Shown: positions 19,986 through 31,400 of the stretch, piece after piece
Numbering within the stretch: the first letter of the stretch is position 1
Layout: every line of letters starts with the position of its first letter
NCBI GenBank assembly: GCA_037127315.1
Contig: JBBBDQ010001939.1
Span: forward strand, 1,359,001-1,423,000
Direction: 5' to 3'
Length of the DNA stretch: 64,000 bases
DNA from: Ascarosepion bandense
Lineage: Eukaryota; Mollusca; Cephalopoda; Sepiida; Sepiidae
Program-made: the position numbers and the translations under genes
Notes under the pieces: generated by a model
The model's input: only the letters and a program-made list of their open reading frames with translations
Told to the model about the DNA's origin: nothing
Databases searched by the model: none

Positions 19986-21451
19986 AATCAGATTTTCATA
20001 TCAGATTTTCATAAATATTTTTAATGTTTTTTCAATTTTAGGGGTGGTGTGGTTTTGTCGGAGTTCTTGATATTTTGATTGCTTAATAAATCCGACTTTA
20101 CGCACAACTATCCACTCTCCGAAGTCAATGAAAAGAACATTTACATTTTTAGATTAGCCAATAATAAATCCTTTATATTGGACAATTGGCTCAGATTTTT
20201 ACCATTTACGGCCGTAGTGGAGAACCAAAAAAATACAGCATCTTATATATTGACTAAACATAAGACATCCCCAGAAATAATAATTTGATCCTTTTCTGGA
20301 TTCTCAAAACGTATGGGTTGTTTTTGTTTATCCTTTTAGAGAGTCACGAGTTCTGGCTTGATGTCACACACGTATTTTTCTCATTGTCCCACTCTTTCAC
20401 CTTTTCCTTATGCAACGAAAGAAAGAATAAGAGTTGGCTGTGCAAACTCTCAAAAAGGCAGACGACAGGAAAATATCTCACCTCAATCACCCTTTCTTTC
20501 TCTTAAACATTTCGTTCCCCTTACATCTAGTAAGCATAAACAAAAAAGAGAGGAACAAGAAATCAACTTAAGATGCTTACTACTACTATCCGCGCAAATA
20601 CAAAGAAATAACAATAAGGCATTCTGCAAAAACGATTTTTGCTGACTAATAAATCTTCTTTTTAATTATAAATGAAAGAATAATGGTTTTGTGTAAGAAA
20701 AATTTGAAAGATGATAAATTAAAAGAATTTAGTTTTTGAATGAATGGAAATATAGGATTTTTTTTATAAGATTTTAGGTACCTCCACCATTTTCGATATC
20801 TAAATTTTAAATTGAATTTTTAAAGCATATAAAAAATCTTGAAACTTTTATTTTAGTATTAATTGAAAGATAATTGATTAAATTTACTATTTCCAGTTAG
20901 CAAAATACTCTGGTGTATTTAAAGCAGAAATTATATCGATTAGAATTAAAATTTTTATATTTTCTTTTCAATCAATCAATTTTTCGTAAATTTGTTAATG
21001 ATCGACACATTTGTAAACAAATGTTAATTCTCGGTTTTGAGGATATTGCAAAAGAAAGGTACATCTGTGATACCTTATTTTTGGAAAATTAGCAAATTTA
21101 ATGGTATATTAATATAATCTAACCAAGTATTACTTATTTATAGCATGGAATGTAGAATAAAACTATTTTTGTAATCACAAAGATGAACTTTCTGTCCTGT
21201 CCGACGTATTTGAAATATGCTGTCAGCTCATCAGATAAAAGAAAAGATTTGTGTATGACGGACACAAGTGACATAATTGTACAAATTTTTCTCCGGTAAG
21301 GGGAAAAACCCCTGAAACACATGACTTTTTAATGTACACAGCATCTACTATACACAAAAGAAAACTTCAAATACACACGCACAAAAAAATAAAATATTTT
21401 TAAAATGCGATATCACGACGATTTGTATTAAACGTTTCCATTTTCGACTAC
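19986..21451 (+). repeat. Array segment: modules I-J-L-A-B-C (K deleted)
   Basis: I (TCAATTTTAGGGGTGGTGTG, near 20031) and J (20280-20650) are followed directly by L at about 20670, so about 0.7 kb of K is missing in this unit. A (20780-21000) and B follow; B includes GTGTATGACGGACACAAGTG and TAAGGGGAAAAACCCCTGAA near 21300. C is cut after TTTCCATTTTCGA, where LINE sequence starts. J contains a 95-codon open frame (20358-20645). Confidence 0.75.
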
Positions 21452-22800
21452 CTAGGCGATAGTTTAGCAACTCGATTAAATTCATGCAGAGGGAGCAGCA
21501 AGGAGCTAAGCTCATCGGAGCAGAATCCGTAAAAGTGTTTGTAGAAGGGACAGAGGGAAGCCACATTACGTGGAGTTTAACGATCAGGTTCAATTACATT
21601 GCAAATTCTTCGTTGAATTTTGTCAAGAAAGCTGAGATGCACCCGACCAGATGTGACATCAGTATTCAATGCACGGGCGAATAGTAAATTTTTATATGTG
21701 TAAGATGGATTTAGACGAGAAAAACTTTCTGGCCTTACACAGGGAACCAATTTTTCTAGCAGCGGATTTAGCTATGGATCCAAAGTAGTCATTCCACTTG
21801 ATGTCGGCTGATAGTGTTAGGCTGAGGTGGCGCACTGTTTTGATTTTAGGTAGACTAGCCTGATCCATTCTGATGGCGGGTGTAGGGTAGGAGCGGTTTT
21901 CTTAAGGTGAGTAAAGGATAGCAGTTTTGTTTTTGAAGCATTAAAATTTACGTGCCATTTCTTACCACAGTCCACCGCAGATTGGAAGTCTTTTCAAGAT
22001 CAACAGCGAAGTTTGCATTGTCAGCCTCGAAAGATTTTTTATCGAAGCGGGAGGAAATGGTTGTGTCATTAGCATAAATGTCTACTTGGGATTTGATTAC
22101 ATCGTTGAATTAAAATCTGAAAAGGCGTAGGACTTAGGATAGAGCCTTGCGGGACACCCGCGTTCGTATGATAGTACCTGGAAGCATGCCCATTCAATAC
22201 TTCCTTCATTATTTGATTTGAAAGGAAAGACTGGATTAGGTCAAACAATCGTCCTGTTATACCATAGCCATGTAGCTTGCGTAGAAGGCCAGCATGCCAG
22301 ACTCTGTCAAACGATTTGGAGATATCTAGTGCAAGAGCTCGAGCTTCGCCGTTCTTATCGAGAGCCTGGTATATATACTCTGTGATGGTCGTTAACATAT
22401 CAGCAGTAGACCTGGTGAAGCGGAAACTATACTGTTTATCGGAGACGAGACCGCGCACTGTGAGGTGTTGACCCACTTCAGCATTAATAATAGCATCGAT
22501 CACTTTGCTAAATATCGGAAAAAGATTTATAGAGCGATAATTAGAGGATGTGAGGGTTCTTCAGCGTTCTTAAATACAGAAATCACAGGGGAGGATTTCC
22601 AACAGGCAGGGAAGCAAGAAACAGAGAGGCAGTAATTCCAGAGTTTAGAGAGAACAGAGGATAGTTCAGGGGCACATTTATTCAGTACAATGATTGTGAT
22701 TCCGTCACCTCCACTCTCCTTATGTGGGTCAAGGTTTAAAATTATGTTAGAGGCCAGTGAGGGAGTGATGTAAATGTCACTCATTTCAGCCTCAGTTCAT
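21452..22800 (-). pseudogene. Jockey-like LINE RT, duplicated copy 1
   Basis: The minus-strand frames of 22527-22784 and 22069-22503 encode ITPSLASNIILNLDPHKESG, then GDGITIIVLNKCAPELSSVL (RT motif 1: K-x-x-G-x-D-G-I) and DAIINAEVGQHLTVRGLVSD. KQYSFRFTRSTADMLTTITE, the catalytic helix LALDISKSFDRVWHAGLLRK and YYHTNAGVPQGSILSPTPF (P-Q-G-S motif) follow. A frameshift precedes a YANDTT version of YADD, so the second catalytic Asp is lost. Compared with copy 2 it carries SKSF for SKAF. The 3' end of the element is missing at 21452, unlike copy 2. Confidence 0.85.
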
Positions 22801-24840
22801 ATTGTACTGTTTTTTCAGCGATTTTAATTGAGGTATCTAACTGAAACAGCGCTGACAGCAAACAATTACAACGGAACACGGTTGAATAATAATATTCCTC
22901 TTATTCTGTTTTCCAACAGAAATGCAATTAAGCAGGATTTAAAAATGTACCGCATCAGAAATGGTTTTCGATACTTCATCAACATTACCCGGGCAATTTT
23001 GAAAAAAACAAAAACAAAAAAACAAAAAAACAAACACTGGTTTCTACTTTTAACAAAACACCACTTTTTAGCAGAACTTAAAACAAAAAATGAAAGATTT
23101 AGTTTCATACAAACAAGAGCGCACATAACATATTTACATACCAAAAGATTTATAATGAAATGTGTTTTCTTAAAAAAATCAATTTAAAAACCGACTTATT
23201 CAGGACCTTTCAATGTGTTAAAAAAAATACGAAAAGTATATTGCAATAATCAAAGATTAAAGACACAGTCAATATCGACAGCTTGAAGCCAGTTTATACA
23301 GATCATCAGAAATGTCTATCCATCTTTCAATAAATTTAGAAATCATTGATAAACCGAAATATTTACTAGAAAAAACAATAAAATCTGGCCAAAAACTACA
23401 CTGGTCAAAACATTTTAAAATTATATCAGATTTTCATAAACATGTTTAATGTTTTTTTTTTTCAATTTTAGGGGTGGTGTGACTTTGTCATATTGCTTGG
23501 TATTTTGATTGGTTAATAAATCCGACTTTACGCACAGCTATTCCTTCTCTGAAGCAAATGAAAAGAACACTTACATTTTTAGCCAATAATGAATCCTTTA
23601 TATTGGACAATAGGCTCAGATTTATTAGGATTTACGGGCGTAATAGATAACCAAAACAAAATACAGTATCTTATATATTGACCAACCATAGGACATCCCC
23701 AGAAATAATAATTTGATTCTTTTGTTTTCTGGATTCTCAAAACGTATGTTTTTTTTTTGTTTTATCCTTTTAGAGAGTCACGAGTTCTGGCTTGATGTCA
23801 CACACGTATTTTTCTCACTCTCCGACTCTTTCACTTTTTCCTCATGCAACGAAAGAAAGGATAAGAGTTGTCTGTGCAAACTCTCAACAAGGCAGACGAC
23901 AGGATAATGTCTCACCTCAATCACTCTTTTTTTCTCTTAAACATTTCGTCCCCCTTACATCTAGTAAGCAGCAACAAAAAAGAGAGGAACAAGAAATCAA
24001 TTTAAGATGCTTACTACTACTATCCGTGCAAACACAAACAAATAACAATAAGACATTCTGCAAAAACGATTTTTGCTGACTAATAAATCTTCTTTTTAAT
24101 TATAAAAGAATGAGATTTTACAAAAAAATTTTTTATGCCTTTCAACCACTCTGTATCTTTTGATCTATAGTGGTGGAAGTTCTGTTACGTTTGAAGGCTA
24201 ATAACATAATGTCACTGGAAACGTAATTCAAAATTAATTAAAAAAATCAGGTGATCAATAATTGTAATGATAAAATAATTAATTCGCGAGAGTACAAACA
24301 AAAATATTGCATTTATAAAGATCATTTTGGCTCCTCCACGTATTGTATTGTTGAGATAAGAAATTACTTTAAAAAAATTCCGCAACCAGTAAAATACATA
24401 TTGGAATTCCATGTATTGATGCATGATGTATGATGTAAGTATCCAAAAATAGCAATTACGAAATTTTCTTTTTAAAGAAACAAAAGCCTCTGCAGTTTCA
24501 ACATACATTTAAATGCAAGTTTAAAGCATTGAAAACTATTCCAGATTTTGAAGACAATATGCGAGTAATGTAGGAAGAATATTCAACAAAGGTTATTTTT
24601 CACGTGTTTCTTTTAATTTGGTTATCAAATTCTGGAAATACAAACAAGAGAAGATAAATCGGTCGCAGTCAATCGAGGGTTACTTTCTCCTGTAAAACCT
24701 TCGCAGTGACTGGTTAAGCGATACGATACTGTAATGTTCAGATGAGATTTGTCCAACTTGCATTTATATAAAGAAACAACCGAACCATTTACTCTTAATT
24801 AAAACAAACAACAACAAGAAAAACAAAATTAAAAAATCCA
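22801..24840 (+). repeat. Array segment: modules F(end)-G-H-I-J-K
   Basis: TACTGTTTTTTCAGCG (F) resumes exactly at the LINE 5' truncation point. G, H, I, J (anchor 23775) and K (24100-24800, anchor near 24543) follow without interruption. J again has a 95-codon open frame (23792-24079). Confidence 0.8.
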
Positions 24841-26118
24841 AAAAGCATTGAATAATGGTTTTGTGCAAGAAAAATTCGAAAGATGACAAATTAAAATAAT
24901 TTATTTTTTGAGCGAATGGTAATATTGGAATTTTTTATAAGATTAATTTAGGTACCTCCACTCATTATTTGATATCTAAATTTTAAATTGAATTTTTAAG
25001 CATATAAAAAAATCCGAAACTTTTAATTTAGTATTAATTGAAAGATAATTGATTAAATGTACTATTTCCAGTAAGCAAAATACTCTGGTGTGTTTAAAGC
25101 AGAAATTATATTGATTAGAATTAAAATTTTTAAACTTTCTTTTTAATCTTCCAATTATTCGGTCATTTTTAAGCGACCGACACATTAGTAAACAAATATT
25201 AGTTCTCGGTTTTAAGGATATTGCAAAAAAAAAAAAAAAAAGAATTTACATCTGTGATACCTTATTTATGGAAAATTAGCAAATTTAATGGTACATTAAT
25301 ATGATCTAACCAAGTATTACTTATTTATAGCATGAAATTTAGAATAAAACTATTTTTGTAATCACAAAGATGAACTTTCTGTCCTGTTCGACGTATTTGA
25401 AATATGCTGTCAGCTCACCAGATACAAGAAAAGATTTGTGTATGACGGACACAAGTGACATAATTGTACAAATTTTTCTCCGGTAAGGGGAAAAACCCCT
25501 GAAACACATGACTTTTTAATGTACACAGAAACTACCATACACAAAAGAAAATTTCAAATACACACACACAAAAAAAGAAAAAATTAAAAAGTTATTTTTA
25601 AATACTATGTTACGACGATTTGCATTAAACGTTTCGATTTTCGATTAATAAATATACTCTTTCCTTAATACGTTAGTAAACTAACAACAACAAATCTTTG
25701 AAGTATTTTAAAAATATTTTTGGATCTTTATAAGTTTATATAATTAAAAAAAATGAAAACCATTTTTTTAAATTTCATTTTTTGTTCGAAAAAAAATTTT
25801 TTTTTTTCAGACTATAATGTCCTTAATATATATTATTTATTAAAGCAATTAAAAGTTTATCAAATGAAATAATGTCATGGTTTTATTGCATTTCTTATTT
25901 TACTATTAGGAGCAGATTTTGGTAATAAACGCCAAATGTTTGAAAAAGACAATAGACAATTTTCATTGCGCAATGAATCCTGCGTTTAAATAATAAAGAC
26001 AATTTTCCCAATCAAAATTAATTTTTTAAAATTTCATGAATTTACGTGGAGTGTGGTTAATAGATACAAAAAAGGTATGTAAATGGTTCGTTTTTATTAA
26101 GTTTCGGGTCATTCTTAT
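24841..26118 (+). repeat. Array segment: modules L-A-B-C-D-F(start)
   Basis: L begins GCATTGAATAATGGTTTTGT. A and B are near-identical to 20780-21370. C is TTCGATTAATAAATATACTC near 25643 and D runs from CAGACTATAATGTCC (25809) to TTCATGAATTTACGTGGAG. Most of E is missing, and a piece of F (TTTTTATTAAGTTTCGGGTC) precedes the LINE tail. Confidence 0.75.
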
Positions 26119-27856
26119 TTTTTTATAATCATTTAAACCAAGCAAAGCAGAACAGCCACTGGAGCGCAGGGGCTTACATAAGAGGTTAGTGATGAGGAAG
26201 ATGAACAAGTTACGGGGGTGTCAGAGAATGAGTAAGGCAAGAATAAGAATACAGGTGTGAGTAGGGCTACTTGAGAGTAGAGTGGAAAGGAAGAAGAACA
26301 GGATACAAGGATTGTCAGTAAAAAGACGTGAGTGAAGGAGATAAGAGATGGCAGTTGACTTTGCATTTAAATTCTTGAAGATTGTAGCTGTCAGGGAAGC
26401 AAGTATACGAAATGGAATTCCACAGGCGGGAAGTGCGAGCAAAGAAGCTGATAGAGAAGAAACTGCGGTTACATTTGATCGGTTTCACTGTAAATGGATG
26501 GGACCTAGGCGATAGTTTAGCAACTCGATTAAATTCATGCAGAGGGAGCAGCAAGGAGCTAAGCTCATCGGAGCAGAATCCGTAAAAGTGTTTGTAGAAG
26601 AGACAGAGGGAAGCCACATTACGTGGAGTTTAACGATCAGGTTCAAATACATTGCAAATTCTTCGTTGGATTTTGTCAAGAAAGCTGAGATGCACCCGAC
26701 CAGATGTGACATCAGTATTCAATGCACGGGCGAATAGTAAATTTTTATATGTGTAAGATGGATTTAGACGAGAAAAACTTTCTGGCCTTACACAGGGAAC
26801 CAATTTTTCTAGCAGCGGATTTAGCTATGGATCCAAAGTAGTCATTCCACTTGATGTCGGCTGATAGAGTTAGGCTGAAGTGGCGCACTGTTTTGATTTT
26901 AGGTAGACTAGCCTGATCCAGTCTGATGGCGGGTGTAGGGTAGGAGCGGTTTACTTAAGGTGAGTAAAGGATAGCAGTTTCGTTTTTGAAGCATTAAAAT
27001 TTACGTGCCATTTCTTACCACAGTCCACCGCAGATTGGAAGTCTTTTCAAGATCAACAGCGAAGTTTGCATTGTCAGCCTCGAAAGATTTTTTATCGAAG
27101 CGGGAGAAAATGGTTGTGTCATTAGCATAAATGTCTACTTGGGATTTGATTACATCGTTGAATTAAAATCTGAAAAGGCGTAGGACTTAGGATAGAGCTT
27201 TGCGGGACACCCGCGTTCGTATGATAGTACCTGGAAGCATGCCCATTCAATACTTCCTTCATTATTTGATTTGAAAGGAAAGACTGGATTAGGTCAAACA
27301 ATCGTCCTGTTATACCATAGCCATGTAGCTTGCGTAGAAGGCTAGCATGCCAGACTCTGTCAAAGGCTTTGGAGATATCTAGTGCAAGAGCTCGAGCTTC
27401 GCCGTTCTTATCGAGAGCCTGGTATATATACTCTGTGATGGTCGTTAACATATCAGCAGTAGACCTGGTGAAGCGGAAACTATACTGTTTATCGGAGACG
27501 AGATCGCGCACTGTGAGGTGTTGACCCACTTCAGCATTAATAATAGCATCGATCACTTTGCTAAATATCGGAAGAAGATTAATAGATCGATAATTAGAGG
27601 ATGTGAGGGTTCTTCAGCGTTCTTAAATACAGAAATCACAGGGGAGGATTTCCAACAGGCAGGGAAGCAAGAAACAGAGAGGCAGTAATTCCAGAGTTTA
27701 GAGAGAACAGAGGATAGTTCAGGGGCACATTTATTCAGTACAATGATTGTGATTCCGTCACCTCCACTCTCCTTATGTGGGTCAAGGTTTAAAATTATGT
27801 TAGAGGCCAGTGAGGGAGTGATGTAAATGTCACTCATTTCAGCCTCAGTTCATATT
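26119..27856 (-). pseudogene. Jockey-like LINE, 5'-truncated RT with 3' end, duplicated copy 2
   Basis: This is the more complete copy. The 3' end on the minus strand (plus-strand TTATAATCATTTAAACCAAG, then CAGCCACTGGAGCGCAGGGG) sits in module F. Moving rightwards are the C-terminal region (SSLLLPLHEFNRVAK, then HPFTVKPIKCNRSFFSISFF, from 26315-26617), the RT frame 27122-27556 with LALDISKAFDRVWHASLLRK, and motif 1 at 27553-27837. It is truncated at about 27856 before any endonuclease. The YADD box reads YAND, as in copy 1, so the mutation predates the duplication. PQGS has become PQSS. Confidence 0.85.
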
Positions 27857-29965
27857 GTACTGTTTTTTCGGCGATTTTAATTGAGGTATCTAACTGAAAC
27901 AGCGCTGACAGCAAACAATTACAACGGAACACGGTTGAATAATAATATTCCTCTTATTCTGTTTTCCAACAGAAATGCAATTAAGCAGGATTTAAAAATG
28001 TACCGCATCAGAAATGGTTTTCGATACTTCATCAACATTACCCGGGCAATTTTGAAAAAAACAACAAAAAAAAAACAAAAACAAAAAAACAAAAAAACAA
28101 ACACTGGTTTCTACTTTTAACAAAACACCACTTTTTAGCAGAACTTAAAACAAAAAATGAAAGATTTAGTTTCATACAAACAAGAGCGCACATAACATAT
28201 TTACATACCAAAAGATTTATAATGAAATGTGTTTTCTTAAAAAAATCAATTTAAAAACCGACTTATTCAGGACCTTTCAATGTGTTAAAAAAAATACGAA
28301 AAGTATATTGCAATAATCAAAGATTAAAGACACAGTCAATATCGACAGCTTGAAGCCAGTTTATACAGATCATCAGAAATGTCTATCCATCTTTCAATAA
28401 ATTTAGAAATCATTGATAAACCGAAATATTTACTAGAAAAAACAATAAAATCTGGCCAAAAACTACACTGGTCAAAACATTTTAAAATTATATCAGATTT
28501 TCATAAACATTTTTAATGTTTTTTTTTTCAATTTCAGGGGTGGTGTGACTTTGTCATATTGCTTGGTATTTTGATTGGTTAATAAATCCGACTTTACGCA
28601 CAGCTATTCCTTCTCTGAAGCAAATGAAAAGAACACTTACATTTTTAGATTAGCCAATAATGAATCCTTTATATTGGACAATAGGCTCAGATTTATTAGG
28701 ATTTACGGGCGTAATAGATAACCAAAACAAAATACAGTATCTTATATATTGACCAACCATAGGACATCCCCAGAAATAATAATTTGATTCTTTTGTTTTC
28801 TGGATTCTCAAAACGTATGTTTTTTTTTTGTTTTATCCTTTTAGAGAGTCACGAGTTCTGGCTTGATGTCACACACGTATTTTTCTCACTCTCCGACTCT
28901 TTCACCTTTTCCTCATGCAACGAAAGAAAGAATAAGAGTTGTCTGTGCAAACTCTCAACAAGGCAGACGACAGGATAATGTCTCACCTCAATCACTCTTT
29001 TTTTCTCTTAAACATTTCGTCCCCCTTTACATCTAGTAAGCAGCAACAAAAAAGAGAGGAACAAGAAATCAATTTAAGATGCTTACTACTACTATCCGTG
29101 CAAACACAAACAAATAACAATAAGACATTCTGCAAAAACGATTTTTGCTGACTAATAAATCTTCTTTTTAATTATAAAAGAATGAGATTTTACAAAAAAA
29201 ATTTTTATGCCTTTCAACCACTCTGTATCTTTTGATCTATAGTGGTGGAAGTTCTGTTACGTTTGAAGGCTAATAACATAATGTCATTGGAAACGTAATT
29301 CAAAATTAATTAAAAAAATCAGGTGATCAATAATTGTAATGATAAAATAATTAATTCGCGAGAGTACAAACAAAAATATTGCATTTATAAAGATCATTTT
29401 GGCTCTTCCACGTATTGTTTTGTTGAGATAAGAAATTACTTTAAAAAATTCCGCAACCAGTAAAATACATATTGGAATTCCATGTATTGATGCATGATGT
29501 ATGATGTAAGTATCCAAAAATAGCAATTACGAAATTTTCTTTTTAAAGAAACAAAAGCCTCTGCAGTTTCAACATACATTTAAATGCAAGTTTAAAGCAT
29601 TGAAAACTATTCCAGATTTTGAAGACAATATGCGAGTAATGTAGGAAGAATATTCAACAAAGGTTATTTTTCACGTGTTTCTTTTAATTTGGTTATCAAA
29701 TTCTGGAAATACAAACAAGAGAAGATAAATCGGTCGCAGTCAATCGAGGGTTACTTTCTCCTGTAAAACCTTCGCAGTGACTGGTTAAGCGATACGATAC
29801 TGTAATGTTCAGATGAGATTTGTCCAACTTGCATTTATATAAAGAAACAACCGAACCATTTACTCTTAATTAAATCAAACAACAACAAGAAAAACAAAAT
29901 TAAAAAATCCAAAAAGCATTGAATAATGGTTTTGTGCAAGAAAAATTCGAAAGATGATAAATTAA
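26505..29965. repeat. Recent tandem duplication, right copy
   Basis: Near-identical partner of 21452-24895, containing the LINE RT and modules F-G-H-I-J-K. Homology ends near 29965, where this copy jumps from L to C, deleting A and B. Confidence 0.9.
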
Positions 29966-30488
29966 AGAATTTTTTTTAATGAATGAATGGTAATATAGGA
30001 ATTTTTATAAGATTAAATCTTTCCATTTTCGATTAATAAATATAATCTTTCCTTAATACGTTAGTAAACTAACGACAACAAATCTTTGAAGTACTTAAAA
30101 ATATTTTTTAATCTTTATAAGTTTATATAATTAAAAAAATGAAAACCATTTTTTAAAAATTTCATTTTTGATCGAAAAAAAATGTTTTTCGGACTATAAT
30201 GTCCTTAATATATATTTTTTATTAAAGCAATCGCAAGCTTATCAAATGAAATTTTACTATTAGGAGCAGATTACGGGAATAAATGCCAAATATTTGAAAA
30301 AGACAATAGACAATTTCCATTCCGCAATGAATCCTGCGTTTAAATAATAAAGACAATTTTTCCAATAAAATTTAATTTCTTAAAATTTCATGAATTTACG
30401 TGGAGTGTGGTTAATAGATACAAAAAAGGTATGCAAATAGTTGGTTTTTATTAAGTTTTGGGCCATTATTATTTTTTTTTTTTTATAA
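27857..30488 (+). repeat. Array segment: modules F(end)-G-H-I-J-K-L-C-D-F(start)
   Basis: F to K match 22801-24840. In J a single extra T (CCCCCTTTACATC near 29022) breaks the 95-codon frame. L at 29920 runs directly into C (TTCCATTTTCGATTAATAA, near 30020), so A-B (about 0.6 kb) are deleted. D (30190-30415) and a piece of F follow, then the Helitron. Confidence 0.75.
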
Positions 30489-31196
30489 CTAGCAGTATAG
30501 CCCGGCGTTGCTCGGGTGTAATGAAAGCTTTAAAACTACTCCATGGTCCTGGAGCTCAGACTCTTTGGACGTTGGCACGAAAGGCTAAAAAGCAATAGTT
30601 GTTTCCAGTTAAAGCGAACCGTAGACTGAAAGAAAAATGAATGGATGTAAATCAAATTTTGATTTCCTGATAACGATATCAAATATGTTTTTTTTTTGTC
30701 GTCAACTGAATTTTGAAGGCTAAATAAGTCCTCTGAGTAAATGGTATCATGGCTGAGACTAAGAACTACAATTATACCTACTTAGAGCCAAACCCGAAGC
30801 AAAAACTAAAATAAAAGGGCTGATAAAAATACAGACATACAGGCAGATAAACAGACACACGCACAAACATCTTGCCTTTTATGTATATATATATAATCGA
30901 TTTTCTGCACTATTATAAGAACTGCAACCTTGAAACTTCTGAATATCGTTTTTTATGTCTTTGTCTATGGGTGTATCAAATTTGATTAAAATCGGACGAC
31001 TCCTTCTATAACCCGATTTTTTCGATTATCGATATTTATCGGGGGTACCTCGACACAAATCCTAGCTAAGAACACTCACAGACGATTATAGTCCAACTGT
31101 GTAAATTTTCAAGAAAATCGGTTCAGCCGTTTCGGTGTCTATAGGTAACACGCACGCACGCACGCACAGAGAGTTCCATTTATAAATAAGTTTAGA
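30489..31196 (-). mobile_element. Non-autonomous Helitron, 708 bp
   Basis: On the minus strand the element begins TC (TCTAAACTTATTTATAAATG) and ends CTAG. It sits between a host A (31197, minus strand) and a host T (30488), the canonical Helitron A|T insertion with no target duplication. Eight bases before CTAG is the hairpin CCCGAGCAACGCCGGG, which is the usual 3' terminator structure. No Rep/helicase frame is present, so a partner would have to mobilise it. Internal ATCGGTTCAGCCGTTT (plus strand, near 31120) and a GCAC microsatellite near 31150 are typical of such elements in invertebrates. It landed in the AT-rich tail of a LINE. Confidence 0.85.
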
Positions 31197-31400
31197 TCAT
31201 TTAAACCAAGCAAGGCAGAACAGCCACCGGAGCGCAGGGGCTTACATAAGAGGCGAGTGATGAGAAAATTACGGACATGTCAGAGAATGAGTAAGACAAG
31301 AATAAGAATACGGTTGTGAAGAGAGCTACTTGAGAGTAGAGTGGAAAGGAAGAAGAACATGATACAAGGATTGTCTGGAAAAAGATTTGAGTGAAGGAGA
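31197..31400 (-). mobile_element. Jockey-like LINE 3' end, third unit copy
   Basis: The plus strand reads TCATTTAAACCAAGCAAGGC, then AGCCACCGGAGCGCAGGGGC, matching 26127-26175. It continues to GAGTGAAGGAGATTAT near 31402. The same LINE tail after the same F sequence occurs in the neighbouring unit, so this is the shared insertion, here split by the Helitron and then deleted rightwards into module I. Confidence 0.8.

Larger units (their letters stand above)
21452..24895. repeat. Recent tandem duplication, left copy (partner 26505-29965)
   Basis: The two segments agree almost base for base at an offset of 5053 in the LINE part. The offset rises to 5071 after small insertions in the right copy, in an A-rich run near 28065 and the six bases ATTAGC near 28650. 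Upstream of 21452 the left copy also matches 24850-25650 (offset about 4170). The left copy has therefore lost about 0.86 kb (module D and the LINE 3' end). Confidence 0.9.
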
